64,000 nt of DNA from Streptococcaceae bacterium AF54-32pH5A (GCA_027682205.1 JAQDAD010000001.1:496001-560000); one strand, 5' to 3'. Shown: positions 7,568-17,410, counted from the first letter of the stretch. The notes: a model not told the origin generated them from the letters alone. A program made the numbers and translations.

Positions 7568-7591
7568 CGTAGCTATGCTACGCTGCGTAGC
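7568..7591 (-). promoter_or_regulatory. Competing hairpins in the rplJ-rplL spacer
   Basis: Three 6-base blocks alternate as CGTAGC, GCTACG, CGTAGC separated by 3-nt spacers. The middle block can pair perfectly with either neighbour, giving two mutually exclusive 6-bp hairpins (7568-7582 or 7577-7591). It lies between the two stalk genes, whose products are needed at unequal amounts. No U-run follows in the leftward direction, so it is not a standard terminator. RNA processing or stability control is a possible role. Confidence 0.5.
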
Positions 7592-7597
7592 TTAAGA

Positions 7598-8098
7598 TTA
7601 AGCTGCGTCTTCTTTGTTGTCTGCAACCGCTTTGACTGCAAGAGCAACGTTGCGCACTGGCGCTTGAAGTACAGAAAGGAGCATAGAAAGAAGTCCTTCG
7701 CGGTTTGGAAGAGTTGCAAGAGCAACGATTTCTTCTTTAGATGCGACAGCGCCTTCGATTGCACCACCTTTGATTTCAAGTGCTTCAGCGTTTTTAGCAA
7801 AGTCGTTCAAGATTTTCGCTGGCGCGATAACATCTTCATTAGAAAATGCTACAGCAGATGGTCCAACAAATACTGATGCAAGATCTTCAAGACCAGCTTT
7901 TTCAGCTGCACGACGCAAGATTGAGTTTTTAATGACTTTATACTCAACTTCGCTTCCACGAAGCTCACGACGAAGAACTGTATCTTGCTCAACTGTCAAA
8001 CCACGAGCGTCAACAACGACGATAGATGCAGCAGCTTTCATTTTTTCAGCTACTACGTCAACTAGTTCCGCTTTTTTAGCAATAATTGCTTCACTCAT
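7598..8098 (-). CDS. rplJ: 50S ribosomal protein L10
   Basis: Anchors L7/L12 dimers on the ribosome. 166 residues starting [20 protein letters not shown], with the start at 8098 preceded by GGAGGTG; the longer frame up to 8161 would begin inside the regulatory leader. The C-terminal helix that binds L7/L12 (about 130-165) is present. It is autoregulated in bacteria through the leader described at 8105-8270. Confidence 0.98.
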   Translation of the reverse strand: MSEAIIAKKAELVDVVAEKMKAAASIVVVDARGLTVEQDTVLRRELRGSEVEYKVIKNSILRRAAEKAGLEDLASVFVGPSAVAFSNEDVIAPAKILNDFAKNAEALEIKGGAIEGAVASKEEIVALATLPNREGLLSMLLSVLQAPVRNVALAVKAVADNKEDAA

Positions 8099-8104
8099 TA
8101 GTGT

Positions 8105-8270
8105 GTTCACCTCCGTAATTATTTTGCTTGGGGAATTTTTCCAAAAGAAAAACGCGCCCAAACCTAGACACGAAAGTACAATACGCTTCTTTTTACATGA
8201 TACGTTTTGTCCTCGGTAGGATATTTATGAGTCGAGCTCCCCTACTGTCTTAGGCAGTTTTTTCAAACCG
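8105..8270 (-). promoter_or_regulatory. L10 leader (ribosomal protein autoregulatory RNA)
   Basis: The 5' leader upstream of rplJ carries the hallmarks of the L10 leader family: an early stem region around CTGCCTAAGACAGTAGGGG, followed by a TCCTACCGAGGAC segment resembling the 23S rRNA L10-binding site. A hairpin near TTTTTCTTTTGGAAAAA precedes the ribosome site. The family is known to bind L10-L12 and reduce expression of the operon. The exact boundaries are estimates. Confidence 0.8.
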
Positions 8271-8276
8271 TATATA

Positions 8277-8305
8277 AGTATAGCATAGACAAAAAAAGAA
8301 TGCAA
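8277..8305 (-). promoter_or_regulatory. Promoter of rplJ-rplL
   Basis: Read leftward: -35 TTGCAT (8300-8305), 17-nt spacer, -10 TATACT (8277-8282). A good sigma-A promoter placed just before the L10 leader. Confidence 0.8.
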
Positions 8306-8334
8306 GATTTTTACAAACTTTTTTTGAAATTTTT

Positions 8335-9594
8335 TTAAATCTCTACCGTCAAAACTTTGCCTTGCTTGACAACCTGTTCTCCTGCAATATAAACATCATC
8401 AACATCACTGGATTTGACCGCATAAACGAGGTGAGATAACATATTTTCCTGAGGTTGAAGATGGATTTTTCCCTTAGGTTGAATAACCAGAAAATCTGCC
8501 TGCTTGCCAACTTCTAGGCTTCCTATCTGCTTTTCCATTCCTAGAACCTTAGCACCTTCTATTGTCAGAGCTTTGAGGGCTGTTTCGATAGGAAATTGAC
8601 TGGCATCTCCACTCTTCATCTTCTGAAGGAGGGCTGCAGTCCGTCCTTCCTCAAACATATCTAGATTGTTATTGGAAGCTACCGAGTCAGTCGCAATTCC
8701 GACTGCTACCCCTGCTTTTTGGAGTTGAATAATTGGAGCAATTCCTGAGGCCAGTTTGAGGTTACTAATAGAATTGTGAGCGATAGCCACTTGAGAGGTT
8801 GCCAAACGTTCAATTTCCCGCTCGTTTAATTCGACCCCATGAGCAAAGACAGACGGATGATCTAAGTAACCCAGTTCTTCTAGAAAGGCGAGGGGGCGTT
8901 TGCCATAACGCTTCAGGATAATTCCTGATTCCTCCTTGGTCTCAGCCACATGGATATGGAGAGGGATATTTAGCTCTTTTGCCATATCTAAGCTTTCTTC
9001 TAGTAAATCTTTACTACAGCTATAGGGAGAATGTGGAGCTACCATAACCTTGAAATTTGGATTTTCATATCCTAAAATTTCCTCTATGATGGTTCGTGTT
9101 CTACTTATGGTCTCAGCAGTTGTTTCTGTCTCTGAAGAAAAGAGGGTCGGTGAGAAATAACAACGCATCTTAGATGCCTTGACTGCCTGATAAATTCTCT
9201 CAATATCCACTCCATTGGGATTATACATATCGTTGAAGGTTGTTGTCCCTGACTGGAGCATCTCTGTCAGAGCTTCTTTTACTGCCTTGGTAGTCATATC
9301 GGGAGTAAATCCTGCTTCTGCTGGCCAGATATAGTCATTGAGCCATTCGTGGAGATTGCTATCATCCCGAATCCCTCGCAAGCCTGTCATAGCAGAGTGG
9401 GTATGGCAATTAACCAAACCAGGCATGATCCAGGCTCCCTGATAGTCTATAATCTGCTCAGCTTGCTCTAAAATTTCTTGCTTCTCTTGACCAACATAGA
9501 CGATTTTAGATGCTTCAACAGCTAAGAGACCATCCAAATAGACATGGAAATTTTGGTCACAAGTCACGATATTTACATGCTGGTAGACTTTCAT
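8335..9594 (-). CDS. Atz/Trz-family amidohydrolase (methylthioadenosine/S-adenosylhomocysteine deaminase-like)
   Basis: A 419-residue metal-dependent amidohydrolase. Metal ligands are seen as NCHTHSAMTG (HxH, near residues 63-72), HIHVAETKEE near 210, HGVEL near 245, and the catalytic Asp in ATDSVASNNNLD near 295. The fold ends with a beta-sandwich (GKQADFLVI). Members deaminate adenosine derivatives such as MTA or SAH, or other N-heterocycles; the substrate here is not decided by sequence. Start at 9594 with GGAG upstream. It is transcribed alone between the L10 leader region and the ABC exporter terminator. Confidence 0.87.
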   Translation of the reverse strand: MKVYQHVNIVTCDQNFHVYLDGLLAVEASKIVYVGQEKQEILEQAEQIIDYQGAWIMPGLVNCHTHSAMTGLRGIRDDSNLHEWLNDYIWPAEAGFTPDMTTKAVKEALTEMLQSGTTTFNDMYNPNGVDIERIYQAVKASKMRCYFSPTLFSSETETTAETISRTRTIIEEILGYENPNFKVMVAPHSPYSCSKDLLEESLDMAKELNIPLHIHVAETKEESGIILKRYGKRPLAFLEELGYLDHPSVFAHGVELNEREIERLATSQVAIAHNSISNLKLASGIAPIIQLQKAGVAVGIATDSVASNNNLDMFEEGRTAALLQKMKSGDASQFPIETALKALTIEGAKVLGMEKQIGSLEVGKQADFLVIQPKGKIHLQPQENMLSHLVYAVKSSDVDDVYIAGEQVVKQGKVLTVEI

Positions 9595-9639
9595 TTTTTC
9601 TCCTTCTAAGACCCTGATTTTTTCTAGCTATTGTAACAA

Positions 9640-9663
9640 AAAAGTCACCCGAAGGCAACTTTT
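9640..9663 (-). terminator. UUCG-loop terminator after the ABC exporter genes
   Basis: AAAAGTTGCC-TTCG-GGTGACTTTT forms a 10-bp stem (two G-U pairs) closed by a C(UUCG)G tetraloop, followed by TT. It ends the leftward ABC operon. Confidence 0.85.
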
Positions 9664-9697
9664 AGTGTCATTAAGAATTTAAATGGGTAGGAATGAC

Positions 9698-11446
9698 TTA
9701 TTCAGAGCTAAAGGCCGCAGCTTTTTGCATTTGGTAATACTTGCCCTTTCTAGCCATGAGCTCTTGATGATTGCCATGCTCCACAATGTCACCATCTACT
9801 AAAACTAAAATCAAATCCGCATCCTGAATGGTTGACAAACGGTGAGCAATGATAAAACTTGTGCGCCCCTTCATGAGTTTGGCAAAGGCATCCTGAACTA
9901 GCACTTCTGTCCGTGTATCGATGGAAGAAGTCGCTTCGTCTAAGATAAGAATCTTTGGGATAGCTAGAAAGACTCGGGCGATGGTCAAGAGCTGGGCTTG
10001 CCCAACAGAGAGAGATTCTCCTGCATTTTCCAACTTGGTATCGTATCCCTGTGGCAACTGTTGGATAAAAAAGTCTGCGTTGGCTGCTTTGGCAGCAGCA
10101 ATCACCTGCTCCCGACTGGCATCAGGATTTCCAAAGGCAATATTATCATGAATGGTTCCTTGCTTGAGCCAGGTTTCTTGGAGCACCATGCCAAACTGCT
10201 GTCTCAATGACGCTCGGGTATAGTCGTAAATGGAACGACCGTCTAGCAAGATATCTCCCGAGTTAATAGGATAAAAACGCATGAGGAGATTGATAAGAGT
10301 TGACTTACCAGCACCTGTCGGACCAACGATGGCTACCTTGCTACCAGCTGGGATATCGATGGATAAGTCCTTAATCAAGATCCTTTCAGGATTGTATCCA
10401 AAAGAAACATGCTTAAAGGAAATAGCGCCCTTGACTTGGTCGCTGGTTAAGACTTCCTTACCTGTTTCAGCCACCTCTGTACTTTCTAAGACAGCATAGA
10501 CACGCTCTGCACAAGCGAGAGCACTTTGCAATTCGGCTAGAACAGAAGAAATATCGTTAAAGGGCTTAGTGTACTGCTGAACATAGTTCAAAAAAGTCAC
10601 TAAACGCCCGATGGTCAAGGTGGATCCCATCATGATACGATAGGCTCCCACTCCAGCAAGAAGAGCATAGATGAGTGCATTAACAAAGCGAGTTGAAGGA
10701 TTGACCGTTGATGAATAAAAGATGGCTGACTGAGAATAGCCTGAGTAGTTGGCATTCGCCTCGTGCAGTCTTTGGATAAACTCTGTCTGAGCATTGAAGG
10801 ACTGGATAATGGTTTGCTGGCTAAGCGATTCTTCAATCAACTGAGTCTGAATCCCCCTGGTCTCTGTTTGCTTCTGAAAGAGATGATAAGATCTCTTGGC
10901 AATAAAGCGTGAAATCACCATGGACAGTGGCGTCAACAGCAAGACCAAGAGGGTCATGAGGAGGTGAATTTGAAGCATGGCTAGAATGCTAACTAAAATC
11001 ATCAAGACGCCAATGAAAAATTGGTTAAAAATCATGGTCAAGCCGGCTGCCAGCTGTTCTATGTCTGTGGTCACACGACTAACCATCTCTCCACTGCCCT
11101 GCCGATCCACAAAAGCAATCGGTAAACGATGAAGTTTATGAATGATTCTCTCTCGCAAGTCCTTGGTATAAGAGAAGATTAGGTGATTATAAAGGAGAGG
11201 ATTGACCCATTGTACCAGTGTATTTCCTATGACCACCAAGATCATCTGGAGAAAAATCTGCCAAAAAACTGGTGAAGAATCAGCTACTAGGACCTGGTCA
11301 ATGACCTGCCCAATCAAGATAGGTAGGTAGATTGATAAAGCAACTTGGGCAATAGTTCCTAGAAAGGCTAGGAAAAGGAGGAAGGGATGGCTTGCTAAAT
11401 CCTTAGCCAAACGCTTGAGCGTCTGGTTTGCAGTTTGTCGTTTCAT
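9698..11446 (-). CDS. ABC exporter half-transporter, permease plus ATPase (consensus Walker B subunit)
   Basis: 582 residues from the start at 11446 (GGAGG upstream). Six membrane helices (about 20-310) are followed by a nucleotide-binding domain with Walker A GPTGAGKST, signature LSVGQAQ, Walker B ILILDEATSSID with the catalytic Glu, and H-loop IIAHRLST. The signature deviates from LSGGQ. This complements the partner at 11448-13172, which has a normal signature but a degenerate Walker B. The pair therefore resembles heterodimeric multidrug exporters (BmrCD/LmrCD type). The start overlaps no base of the partner stop but lies 1 base after it. Substrate unknown; drugs, lipids or peptides are possible. 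Confidence 0.9.
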   Translation of the reverse strand: MKRQTANQTLKRLAKDLASHPFLLFLAFLGTIAQVALSIYLPILIGQVIDQVLVADSSPVFWQIFLQMILVVIGNTLVQWVNPLLYNHLIFSYTKDLRERIIHKLHRLPIAFVDRQGSGEMVSRVTTDIEQLAAGLTMIFNQFFIGVLMILVSILAMLQIHLLMTLLVLLLTPLSMVISRFIAKRSYHLFQKQTETRGIQTQLIEESLSQQTIIQSFNAQTEFIQRLHEANANYSGYSQSAIFYSSTVNPSTRFVNALIYALLAGVGAYRIMMGSTLTIGRLVTFLNYVQQYTKPFNDISSVLAELQSALACAERVYAVLESTEVAETGKEVLTSDQVKGAISFKHVSFGYNPERILIKDLSIDIPAGSKVAIVGPTGAGKSTLINLLMRFYPINSGDILLDGRSIYDYTRASLRQQFGMVLQETWLKQGTIHDNIAFGNPDASREQVIAAAKAANADFFIQQLPQGYDTKLENAGESLSVGQAQLLTIARVFLAIPKILILDEATSSIDTRTEVLVQDAFAKLMKGRTSFIIAHRLSTIQDADLILVLVDGDIVEHGNHQELMARKGKYYQMQKAAAFSSE

Positions 11447-11447
11447 G

Positions 11448-13172
11448 CTAGTCCTCCTTTCCATGTTGGGATGCATTAATTTCGCGATAGACTTGGCTAG
11501 TCTTCATCAAGTCATCGTGATTGCCAACAGCTAGTAACTCACCTTTTTCCAAAAGGAGAATCTGGTCAGCCATCTGAAGTGTCGAAGTCCGTTGAGAAAT
11601 CAAGATTAAACTCGTGTTTGGCAAATTTTCTCGGATAGCTTTCAAGAGCTTGGACTCGGTAATGGTGTCGAGGGCCGAGGTCGCATCATCTAGGATGAGA
11701 AATGGAGCTTGGCGCAAGACTGCTCGAGCGATAGACAACCTTTGTTTTTGCCCTCCTGAGAAATTTCGCCCTCCTGCCTCAACAGTGGCATCCAAGAGCC
11801 CTTCCTTTTCACTGACAAAATCCTTAGCTTGCGCAATTTCCAAGGCCTGCCAGAGTTCCTGATCAGATACTTCTTGATTGAAACCTAGAGTCAAGTTGGA
11901 ACGAATGGCTCCCTTAAAGAGTTCGACTTTTTGGGGCACATAGGCAATCCAATCCCGCCACTGCTCAAGATTAAGAGGACTACGTCCATTTCGATAAAGG
12001 TCAATGCTTCCCTTGTCTGCTGGATAAAGACCAAGTAAGACTTGCACCAAGCTTGATTTACCAGAACCAGTTCCTCCGATGATACCAAGTATTTGCCCTT
12101 GCTTCATATCAAAGGAAATGTCTCTCAGAGAAGGCTGGGCTGCATCAGGATAAGTAAAGGTTAATTCCTTAACTTGTAAAACCTTATCGCTGGTAACTTG
12201 TTTTTGTTCTAATTCTGAATGAATATCTTCTGGAGCCTCGGCAAAGACTTCCTCGATTCGCTTAGCTGAGATATAGGATTGATTAAGAGAATTTATCAGC
12301 ATGGCTAGCTTAACCAATTCCACCAAGATCTGCAAGAGGTAGTTGATAAGGGCAATAAGAGCACCTTGACTGAGCAAGTTTCCTTGAATTGAAATATAAC
12401 CCTGCCAGATGATGACAAGAAGAGTTCCATTAACAATCAGATAGGTCAGAGGTGTTAACAAACTAGACCAGAAACCTGTCTTTTCTTGCAATCTAGCATA
12501 AACTTGATTAAGAGTTTGAAAAATCTGTAACTCTCGTTTTTCCTGGCCAAAAGCACGAATAACTCGCATGCCTTGTAATTGCTGGCGCGTTTCCTGAACC
12601 AGCTGGTCCGTTTTCTTTCTGAGACTACTGTAGAGAGGATTGACCAATCGAGAGAGGCCGACAATGACAATCGTCAAAATGACAACCATAACTAAGAACC
12701 AGAAAGTCAGCTCAGCTGAGATGCGATAGGCCATAAAGATAGCCCCAAAAACAATAATAGGCGCTCGCAAAAAGAGGCGCAGGAATTGATTGATACCAGT
12801 CTGTATCTGGTAGGTATCCGAAGTCAAGCGAGTCACCAAGCTAGAAGTTGTCAGATAATCTCTGCTCTCCTTGGGCAAGGAAAGAATATGACGATAAAGG
12901 TCGTTTGTCAGTTCTTTGGCAAACCCAACCGCAGCTTTAGCTGAGTAAAACTGAGCTACCAAGGCCACTAAAACGCCAATTACGGCAAAGATAAGGAGCA
13001 GGCCAATCTGCATCCAGAGGTGTCCTTGATCTCTCTGGGGCAAGGATTGGTCAACAATCCCAGCAATCACCATGGGAACCAAGAGCTCAAACACAGCTTC
13101 TAGTAGCTTGAACAAGGGTGCTAAAATCGATTCTTTGATATAGGATTTGAAGTAAGATAGTAAGTGTTTCAT
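11448..13172 (-). CDS. ABC exporter half-transporter, permease plus ATPase (degenerate Walker B subunit)
   Basis: 574 residues: six membrane helices, then Walker A GGTGSGKSS, signature FSGGQKQ, and Walker B FLILDDATSALD in which Asp replaces the catalytic Glu. That substitution marks the non-catalytic site of heterodimeric exporters; the partner subunit downstream supplies the intact Glu. The first helices start right after MKHLLSYFKSYIKES. First gene of the two-gene operon. Confidence 0.9.
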   Translation of the reverse strand: MKHLLSYFKSYIKESILAPLFKLLEAVFELLVPMVIAGIVDQSLPQRDQGHLWMQIGLLLIFAVIGVLVALVAQFYSAKAAVGFAKELTNDLYRHILSLPKESRDYLTTSSLVTRLTSDTYQIQTGINQFLRLFLRAPIIVFGAIFMAYRISAELTFWFLVMVVILTIVIVGLSRLVNPLYSSLRKKTDQLVQETRQQLQGMRVIRAFGQEKRELQIFQTLNQVYARLQEKTGFWSSLLTPLTYLIVNGTLLVIIWQGYISIQGNLLSQGALIALINYLLQILVELVKLAMLINSLNQSYISAKRIEEVFAEAPEDIHSELEQKQVTSDKVLQVKELTFTYPDAAQPSLRDISFDMKQGQILGIIGGTGSGKSSLVQVLLGLYPADKGSIDLYRNGRSPLNLEQWRDWIAYVPQKVELFKGAIRSNLTLGFNQEVSDQELWQALEIAQAKDFVSEKEGLLDATVEAGGRNFSGGQKQRLSIARAVLRQAPFLILDDATSALDTITESKLLKAIRENLPNTSLILISQRTSTLQMADQILLLEKGELLAVGNHDDLMKTSQVYREINASQHGKED

Positions 13173-13207
13173 AAATCCCTTCTATTCATATTCTAGAAAT
13201 GAAGAAA

Positions 13208-13222
13208 GTGGGAAGCCCCACC
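13208..13222 (-). terminator. Terminator after msrAB
   Basis: GTGGG-GCTT-CCCAC hairpin (5 bp, extended by flanking pairs) followed by TTTCTTC in the leftward direction, just past the msrAB stop. Confidence 0.6.
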
Positions 13223-13231
13223 CTCTCAGTT

Positions 13232-14170
13232 TTATTTGTTTAAGTAAGGTAATAGATAGCCATATCCTGCTTTTTCCATCTCATCCTTGGCTACAAAACG
13301 CAAGGATGCAGAATTAATACAGTAACGCAGGCCACCTAATTCCTGAGGACCATCTGTGAAAACATGACCCAAGTGAGCATTTCCTGACCGAGAACGAACC
13401 TCGATTCGCTCCATTCCATGACTCAGATCTTTGTAATAGTGAATCAATTCCTTAGAAATCGGACGACTAAAACTTGGCCAACCACAACCTGAGGCAAACT
13501 TATCCTTAGCGAAAAAAAGCGGTTCACCCGTCGTGATGTCTACATAAATTCCTTCTTCAAAGGTTTGGTCATAGGCATTGGTAAATGGAGCCTCTGTAGC
13601 AGCTTCTTGAGTGACACGGTAAGACTCTGCAGACAAACTTTGCCTTAACACTTCTTGACTAGATTTTTCATAGTGAGAGGCATCAATCAATGGCTTCTCA
13701 GCATCAGTCACATTGATATGACAGTAACCAGAAGGATTCTTCTTAAGATAGTCTTGGTGGCAGTCTTCAGCTAGAATGTAGTGACGAAGTTTCTCCACTT
13801 CCACTGCAATCTTGCGACCAAGCATGCGCTCCTGCTCCTGCACCACTGTGTAGATAGCTGGCAAGTCTGTTTCATCTTGGTAATAGATCCCAGTTCGATA
13901 TTGGCGACCACGGTCATTCCCTTGTTGATTAATGGATAAAGGGTCGATAACTCGGAAATAATAGAGCAAAATCTCTCTGAGTGACACTGCCTTCTCATCA
14001 TAAATCACTTGAACAGTCTCTGCATGGTCTGTTTCCTTGAGTAGTTGATAATTGGTTGTTTCGACTTGCCCATTAGCGTAACCAACACTGGTTGCTAGCA
14101 CTCCAGAAATGCGTGAAAAATACTCCTCTAAGCCCCAAAAACAACCACCTGCTAGATAAATTTCTGCCAT
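13232..14170 (-). CDS. msrAB: Bifunctional peptide methionine sulfoxide reductase MsrA/MsrB
   Basis: Repairs oxidised methionine in proteins, reducing both S- and R-sulfoxides. 312 residues from the start at 14170 ([17 protein letters not shown] upstream). The MsrA domain has catalytic Cys in GCFWG (residues 9-13). The MsrB domain has [26 protein letters not shown] and the catalytic Cys in [13 protein letters not shown]. There is no signal peptide or thioredoxin domain, so this is the cytoplasmic type (like pneumococcal MsrAB1). It is separated from thrB by a terminator and is probably transcribed alone. Confidence 0.95.
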   Translation of the reverse strand: MAEIYLAGGCFWGLEEYFSRISGVLATSVGYANGQVETTNYQLLKETDHAETVQVIYDEKAVSLREILLYYFRVIDPLSINQQGNDRGRQYRTGIYYQDETDLPAIYTVVQEQERMLGRKIAVEVEKLRHYILAEDCHQDYLKKNPSGYCHINVTDAEKPLIDASHYEKSSQEVLRQSLSAESYRVTQEAATEAPFTNAYDQTFEEGIYVDITTGEPLFFAKDKFASGCGWPSFSRPISKELIHYYKDLSHGMERIEVRSRSGNAHLGHVFTDGPQELGGLRYCINSASLRFVAKDEMEKAGYGYLLPYLNK

Positions 14171-14220
14171 CCTTATTTCTCCTTTATCAAGTTCTTTGAC
14201 TAGACTTCTTTTCAAAAAAA

Positions 14221-14256
14221 GGACAGGAAGCCCTCTAATCAAGACTTTCCCCATCC
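14221..14256 (-). terminator. Terminator after thrB
   Basis: GGATGGGGAA pairs with TTCCTGTCC (G-U pairs and one bulge) and is followed by TTTTTTT leftward. It separates the hom-thrB operon from msrAB. Confidence 0.65.
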
Positions 14257-14269
14257 TATCTTCTATTCT

Positions 14270-15139
14270 TTATTTTTCTTCAACACGGACACCTTGGGTA
14301 TCCACCTTCAAATCATGAAGTTTGCCTTTGAAAGACTGCTTTTGCAATCCTGCCTTAATCGCTGGCATCTTGTCATGAGAAGCCAGAACCATAACTGTCG
14401 GTCCAGCACCAGAGAGGTAGGTCGCATAAGCTCCATTTTCCTTGGCTACTTGCTTAATCGTCGCAAATTCTCTCACCAAGTCCTGACGATAGCGTTCGTG
14501 GAAGAGGTCTCCCTCAATCGCTTGGCCAGCAGTCACCATATCTCCTGCCAGTAAGGCTGCAACCGCTACATTAGCAATCGAACTTGCCGCAACAGCTTCC
14601 TTGTAGGATAATTTTTTAGGCAAGACACCGCGGCTGTCTCGGGTACGCAATTCATAGTTTGGAATGTAGGCTAGGAAACCACACTCTGGGAAGTCTGCCA
14701 CAATGGCTGAAACTTGCCCTTCAACAGAGCTGGCAATAACGAGATTTCCATAGATAGCTGGAGCTACATTGTCAGGATGCCCTTCAATCTTGGTCGCCAG
14801 CTGCAATTTTTCATGGTCAGACAAGTTGAGCTGGCCCAGTTGGTTGGCGAGTTCAATCCCAGCAACGATAACCGAGCTAGAAGAACCCAAACCACGCGCC
14901 AAGGGAACATCACTGGTCATTTTCAAACGTCTTGGTTGCAAGTCAGGCGCAATTTGCAAAGCAATTTTGAGCAAGAGATTGCGCTCATCATGGGGAATCC
15001 ATTTGCCGATCTGGTGTTCAATCAGCCACTCATCTCGTTCTTCACAGACCTCAATTTGAAGATACTTGGTAACAGCTACACCGACCGAGTCAAAACCTGG
15101 CCCGATATTGGCACTGGTTGCAGGTACAATAATCTTCAT
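14270..15139 (-). CDS. thrB: Homoserine kinase
   Basis: Phosphorylates homoserine in threonine synthesis. 289 residues of the GHMP kinase family: N-terminal [16 protein letters not shown], the ATP loop [16 protein letters not shown] near residues 80-96, and the C-terminal [11 protein letters not shown] motif. It starts 1 base after the hom stop codon, so the two are one operon. Threonine synthase is not in the window. Confidence 0.97.
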   Translation of the reverse strand: MKIIVPATSANIGPGFDSVGVAVTKYLQIEVCEERDEWLIEHQIGKWIPHDERNLLLKIALQIAPDLQPRRLKMTSDVPLARGLGSSSSVIVAGIELANQLGQLNLSDHEKLQLATKIEGHPDNVAPAIYGNLVIASSVEGQVSAIVADFPECGFLAYIPNYELRTRDSRGVLPKKLSYKEAVAASSIANVAVAALLAGDMVTAGQAIEGDLFHERYRQDLVREFATIKQVAKENGAYATYLSGAGPTVMVLASHDKMPAIKAGLQKQSFKGKLHDLKVDTQGVRVEEK

Positions 15140-15140
15140 C

Positions 15141-16427
15141 TTATTCTCCTAGCACCTTAAAGGTATTCAAGAGGTCAAATTCTGAAGCTTTGGTCAACTC
15201 AGCTGAAACCTTCTCAAGTTGAGCTTTATTGATCTTATGAGTAATAATCACCACACGCGCCTTGTCCCCTTCTTTTCCGTCTTGAAGGATTTGCTTGAAG
15301 GAAATATCTTGGGCATTGAAGATTTCAGCAAGTTTCAAGACCTGACCTTTTGAGTCTGGAGCCAAGATCGAGAAGTAGTAATTGGCTTTGACATCCTCAG
15401 GTTTAGCCAAGACCAAGTCACGGCTGTATTCGTTGAAGTCTTTTCCAATAGTACCATCATCCAAACGTCGAACGATACGGACAATATCTGCTACAACACT
15501 TGTTGCAGTTGGTTTTTGACCAGCACCTGGTCCGTAGTACATAGACTCGCCGATACCGATAGATTCTACAAAGACGGCGTTCATCACGCCATTCACGCTG
15601 GCAAGTGGGTGTGCTTTAGGCAGGAAGGTTGGGGTCACTTCTGCTGCAATACCTGAAGGAGTTTCTTCGATAGAACCAACCAATTTCACAACATAGCCAA
15701 GGTCTTGGGCTACAGCCACATCTTCTGGTGTGATATTACGGATCCCCTTGTGGGCTACATCGTCAAATGCAACCTTCATCCCAAAGGCAAATTGGCTTAA
15801 AATGACCATCTTGTAGGCTGCGTCAATGCCATCTACGTCATTTGTCGGGTCGCTTTCTGCAAATCCCAGTCTTTGAGCTTCAGCCAAAGCGTCATCATAA
15901 GACCAGCCTTCTTCGACCATTTTGGTCATCATAAAGTTAGAAGTTCCGTTAACGACACCAAGGACTCGCGTGATTTTGTCAGAAGCCAGCGAATTTGCCA
16001 ACGTACGAAGAATTGGAATACCACCAGCTACTGCTGCTTCGTAGTAGAGTGCCACATTGTGCTCTTTAGCGATTTCTAGCAATTCTGCGCCATGGACAGC
16101 CAAAAGATCCTTGTTAGCAGTAACAACGTGCTTCCCAGCTTCTAAAGCACGAGTGATAAAGGTCTTAGCAGGTTCAATACGCCCCATCAATTCCACTACG
16201 ATGGTAACATCTTTGTCTGATAAAATATCATCTACATTGGTTACAAAGTTAAAGTCATTCCCTGCTGCAAGCAAGCGATTCTTTTCATCTTCATCCTTGA
16301 CCAATACCTTGGCTACTTCAATCTCAGAATGAGCTGACTGAACGATTTTTTCCCCATTTTCCTTTAGGAGGAATGGTACGCCACTTGCAACAGTACCAAA
16401 TCCAAGTAAAGCAATTTTAACTGTCAT
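15141..16427 (-). CDS. hom: Homoserine dehydrogenase
   Basis: Reduces aspartate semialdehyde to homoserine, at the branch to Thr and Met. 428 residues from the start at 16427 ([16 protein letters not shown], with GGAG upstream); the longer frame lacks support. It has an N-terminal NAD(P) fold (GFGTVASG), a catalytic domain with the Lys of TANKDLLA and the [14 protein letters not shown] segment, and a C-terminal ACT domain (about 350-428) typical of Thr feedback control. Confidence 0.97.
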   Translation of the reverse strand: MTVKIALLGFGTVASGVPFLLKENGEKIVQSAHSEIEVAKVLVKDEDEKNRLLAAGNDFNFVTNVDDILSDKDVTIVVELMGRIEPAKTFITRALEAGKHVVTANKDLLAVHGAELLEIAKEHNVALYYEAAVAGGIPILRTLANSLASDKITRVLGVVNGTSNFMMTKMVEEGWSYDDALAEAQRLGFAESDPTNDVDGIDAAYKMVILSQFAFGMKVAFDDVAHKGIRNITPEDVAVAQDLGYVVKLVGSIEETPSGIAAEVTPTFLPKAHPLASVNGVMNAVFVESIGIGESMYYGPGAGQKPTATSVVADIVRIVRRLDDGTIGKDFNEYSRDLVLAKPEDVKANYYFSILAPDSKGQVLKLAEIFNAQDISFKQILQDGKEGDKARVVIITHKINKAQLEKVSAELTKASEFDLLNTFKVLGE

Positions 16428-16458
16428 GTTTGTCTCCTCGAAATTTTCTGATATAGCC

Positions 16459-16467
16459 ATTATAACA
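16459..16467 (-). promoter_or_regulatory. Extended -10 promoter of hom-thrB
   Basis: Read leftward TGTTATAAT: a TATAAT box with the TGn extension, about 32 bases before the hom start codon. No clear -35. Confidence 0.7.
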
Positions 16468-16525
16468 GAATTTTGTGAAAATTCCTATTATAGTAAATCA
16501 CTATTTCAGTCTAGAAAAGAAAAAA

Positions 16526-16541
16526 CGAATCCCATGATTCG
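16526..16541 (-). terminator. Terminator after mecA
   Basis: CGAATC/GATTCG 6-bp stem with a 4-nt loop, followed leftward by TTTTTTCTTTTC. Confidence 0.8.
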
Positions 16542-16547
16542 CCTTTC

Positions 16548-17288
16548 TTAATTGTTGATTTTTTGAAGACCGAGCACCGCGTCATGATTGATCAAGATGC
16601 GACCATACTCTTGTAAGACAGAACGACTGATATCACTATCATCTGCAAATTCACGCATACGGGCCAAAAGCCAGGCTGGATATGGACTAGGATGGTTTTC
16701 CACATCAACTAAGATTGTCAAATAATAGTGTCCGTTCATCTTGTAGAGTTCAGATGTTTCCATCTGGTAGTTAACAGTCTTTGCAAAAGCAACTAGGTCA
16801 GAAAGGCTTGCAAAACGCAAGATATAGTAGATATAAGGTTCCTTCTTGCTCTCAGTCTCCTTGTTCGCTTGCTCCAGCTCCTCTTCCTTAGCCTCGACCT
16901 GCTCTAGAGATTGGATAGCTTCTATATCGTCCTTGGTCTTGTCTGCAATGCTCTTCTCCAAGGTTTTGAGAAATTCATCCGGCGACATTTGGGCCAACTC
17001 TTCCATGTCAGGTAGGTCTGCCAAATCCTCAAAATCTAGATTTTGGTCAATCTTGGACTTGGTTACAAAGACGTCCACCTTATCTGGTTTTGGCGTCACA
17101 CGGAAACTCAGCATGCCACTATCCAAGAAATTGTCTGGCATCTCTAATTCATCTAAAATAGCATAGAAAAACTCTTCGGTTTTTTCCTGAGGAACGAGAA
17201 AGTCTGCAATCTCCATTCCCCGATCCATCAAATCATCTAAAGTCATTGTGATTTTCAGTGTTGTATCACTAATTTGTTTCATCTTCAT
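16548..17288 (-). CDS. mecA: Adapter protein MecA
   Basis: Adapter that delivers substrates such as ComX/ComW-type competence proteins to ClpCP. 246 residues from the start at 17288 (MKMKQISDTTLKITMTLDDL), which has GAGG nine bases upstream; the in-frame ATG five codons earlier has no ribosome site. The N-terminal substrate domain (1-100), an acidic linker rich in Glu (about 130-155) and the C-terminal ClpC-binding domain ending ISRSVLQEYG are all present. Several residues differ from the pneumococcal protein I remember, which supports a related species. Confidence 0.95.
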   Translation of the reverse strand: MKMKQISDTTLKITMTLDDLMDRGMEIADFLVPQEKTEEFFYAILDELEMPDNFLDSGMLSFRVTPKPDKVDVFVTKSKIDQNLDFEDLADLPDMEELAQMSPDEFLKTLEKSIADKTKDDIEAIQSLEQVEAKEEELEQANKETESKKEPYIYYILRFASLSDLVAFAKTVNYQMETSELYKMNGHYYLTILVDVENHPSPYPAWLLARMREFADDSDISRSVLQEYGRILINHDAVLGLQKINN

Positions 17289-17318
17289 ATCTAACAACCT
17301 CATACTTTCAGTCTATCT

Positions 17319-17347
17319 ATTATACTAGATTTTTACGATTTTATCAA
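17319..17347 (-). promoter_or_regulatory. Promoter of mecA
   Basis: Leftward -35 TTGATA (17342-17347), 17-nt spacer, -10 TATAAT (17319-17324). It is back to back with the flippase promoter. Confidence 0.85.
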
Positions 17348-17365
17348 AAGAATGAAGCTGGAATG

Positions 17366-17374
17366 TGATATAAT
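17366..17374 (+). promoter_or_regulatory. Extended -10 promoter of the flippase gene
   Basis: TGATATAAT: a TATAAT box with upstream TGn, 36 bases before the start codon at 17411. It nearly abuts the divergent mecA promoter. Confidence 0.7.
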
Positions 17375-17410
17375 ACTAGAGATGATTTTAGATTTAAGAA
17401 AGAAAGTGCA

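Noticed and set aside
7143..8219. Rightward Ser/Ala-rich ORFs over rplL and rplJ
   Set aside because: They are antisense readings of Ala-rich ribosomal protein genes.
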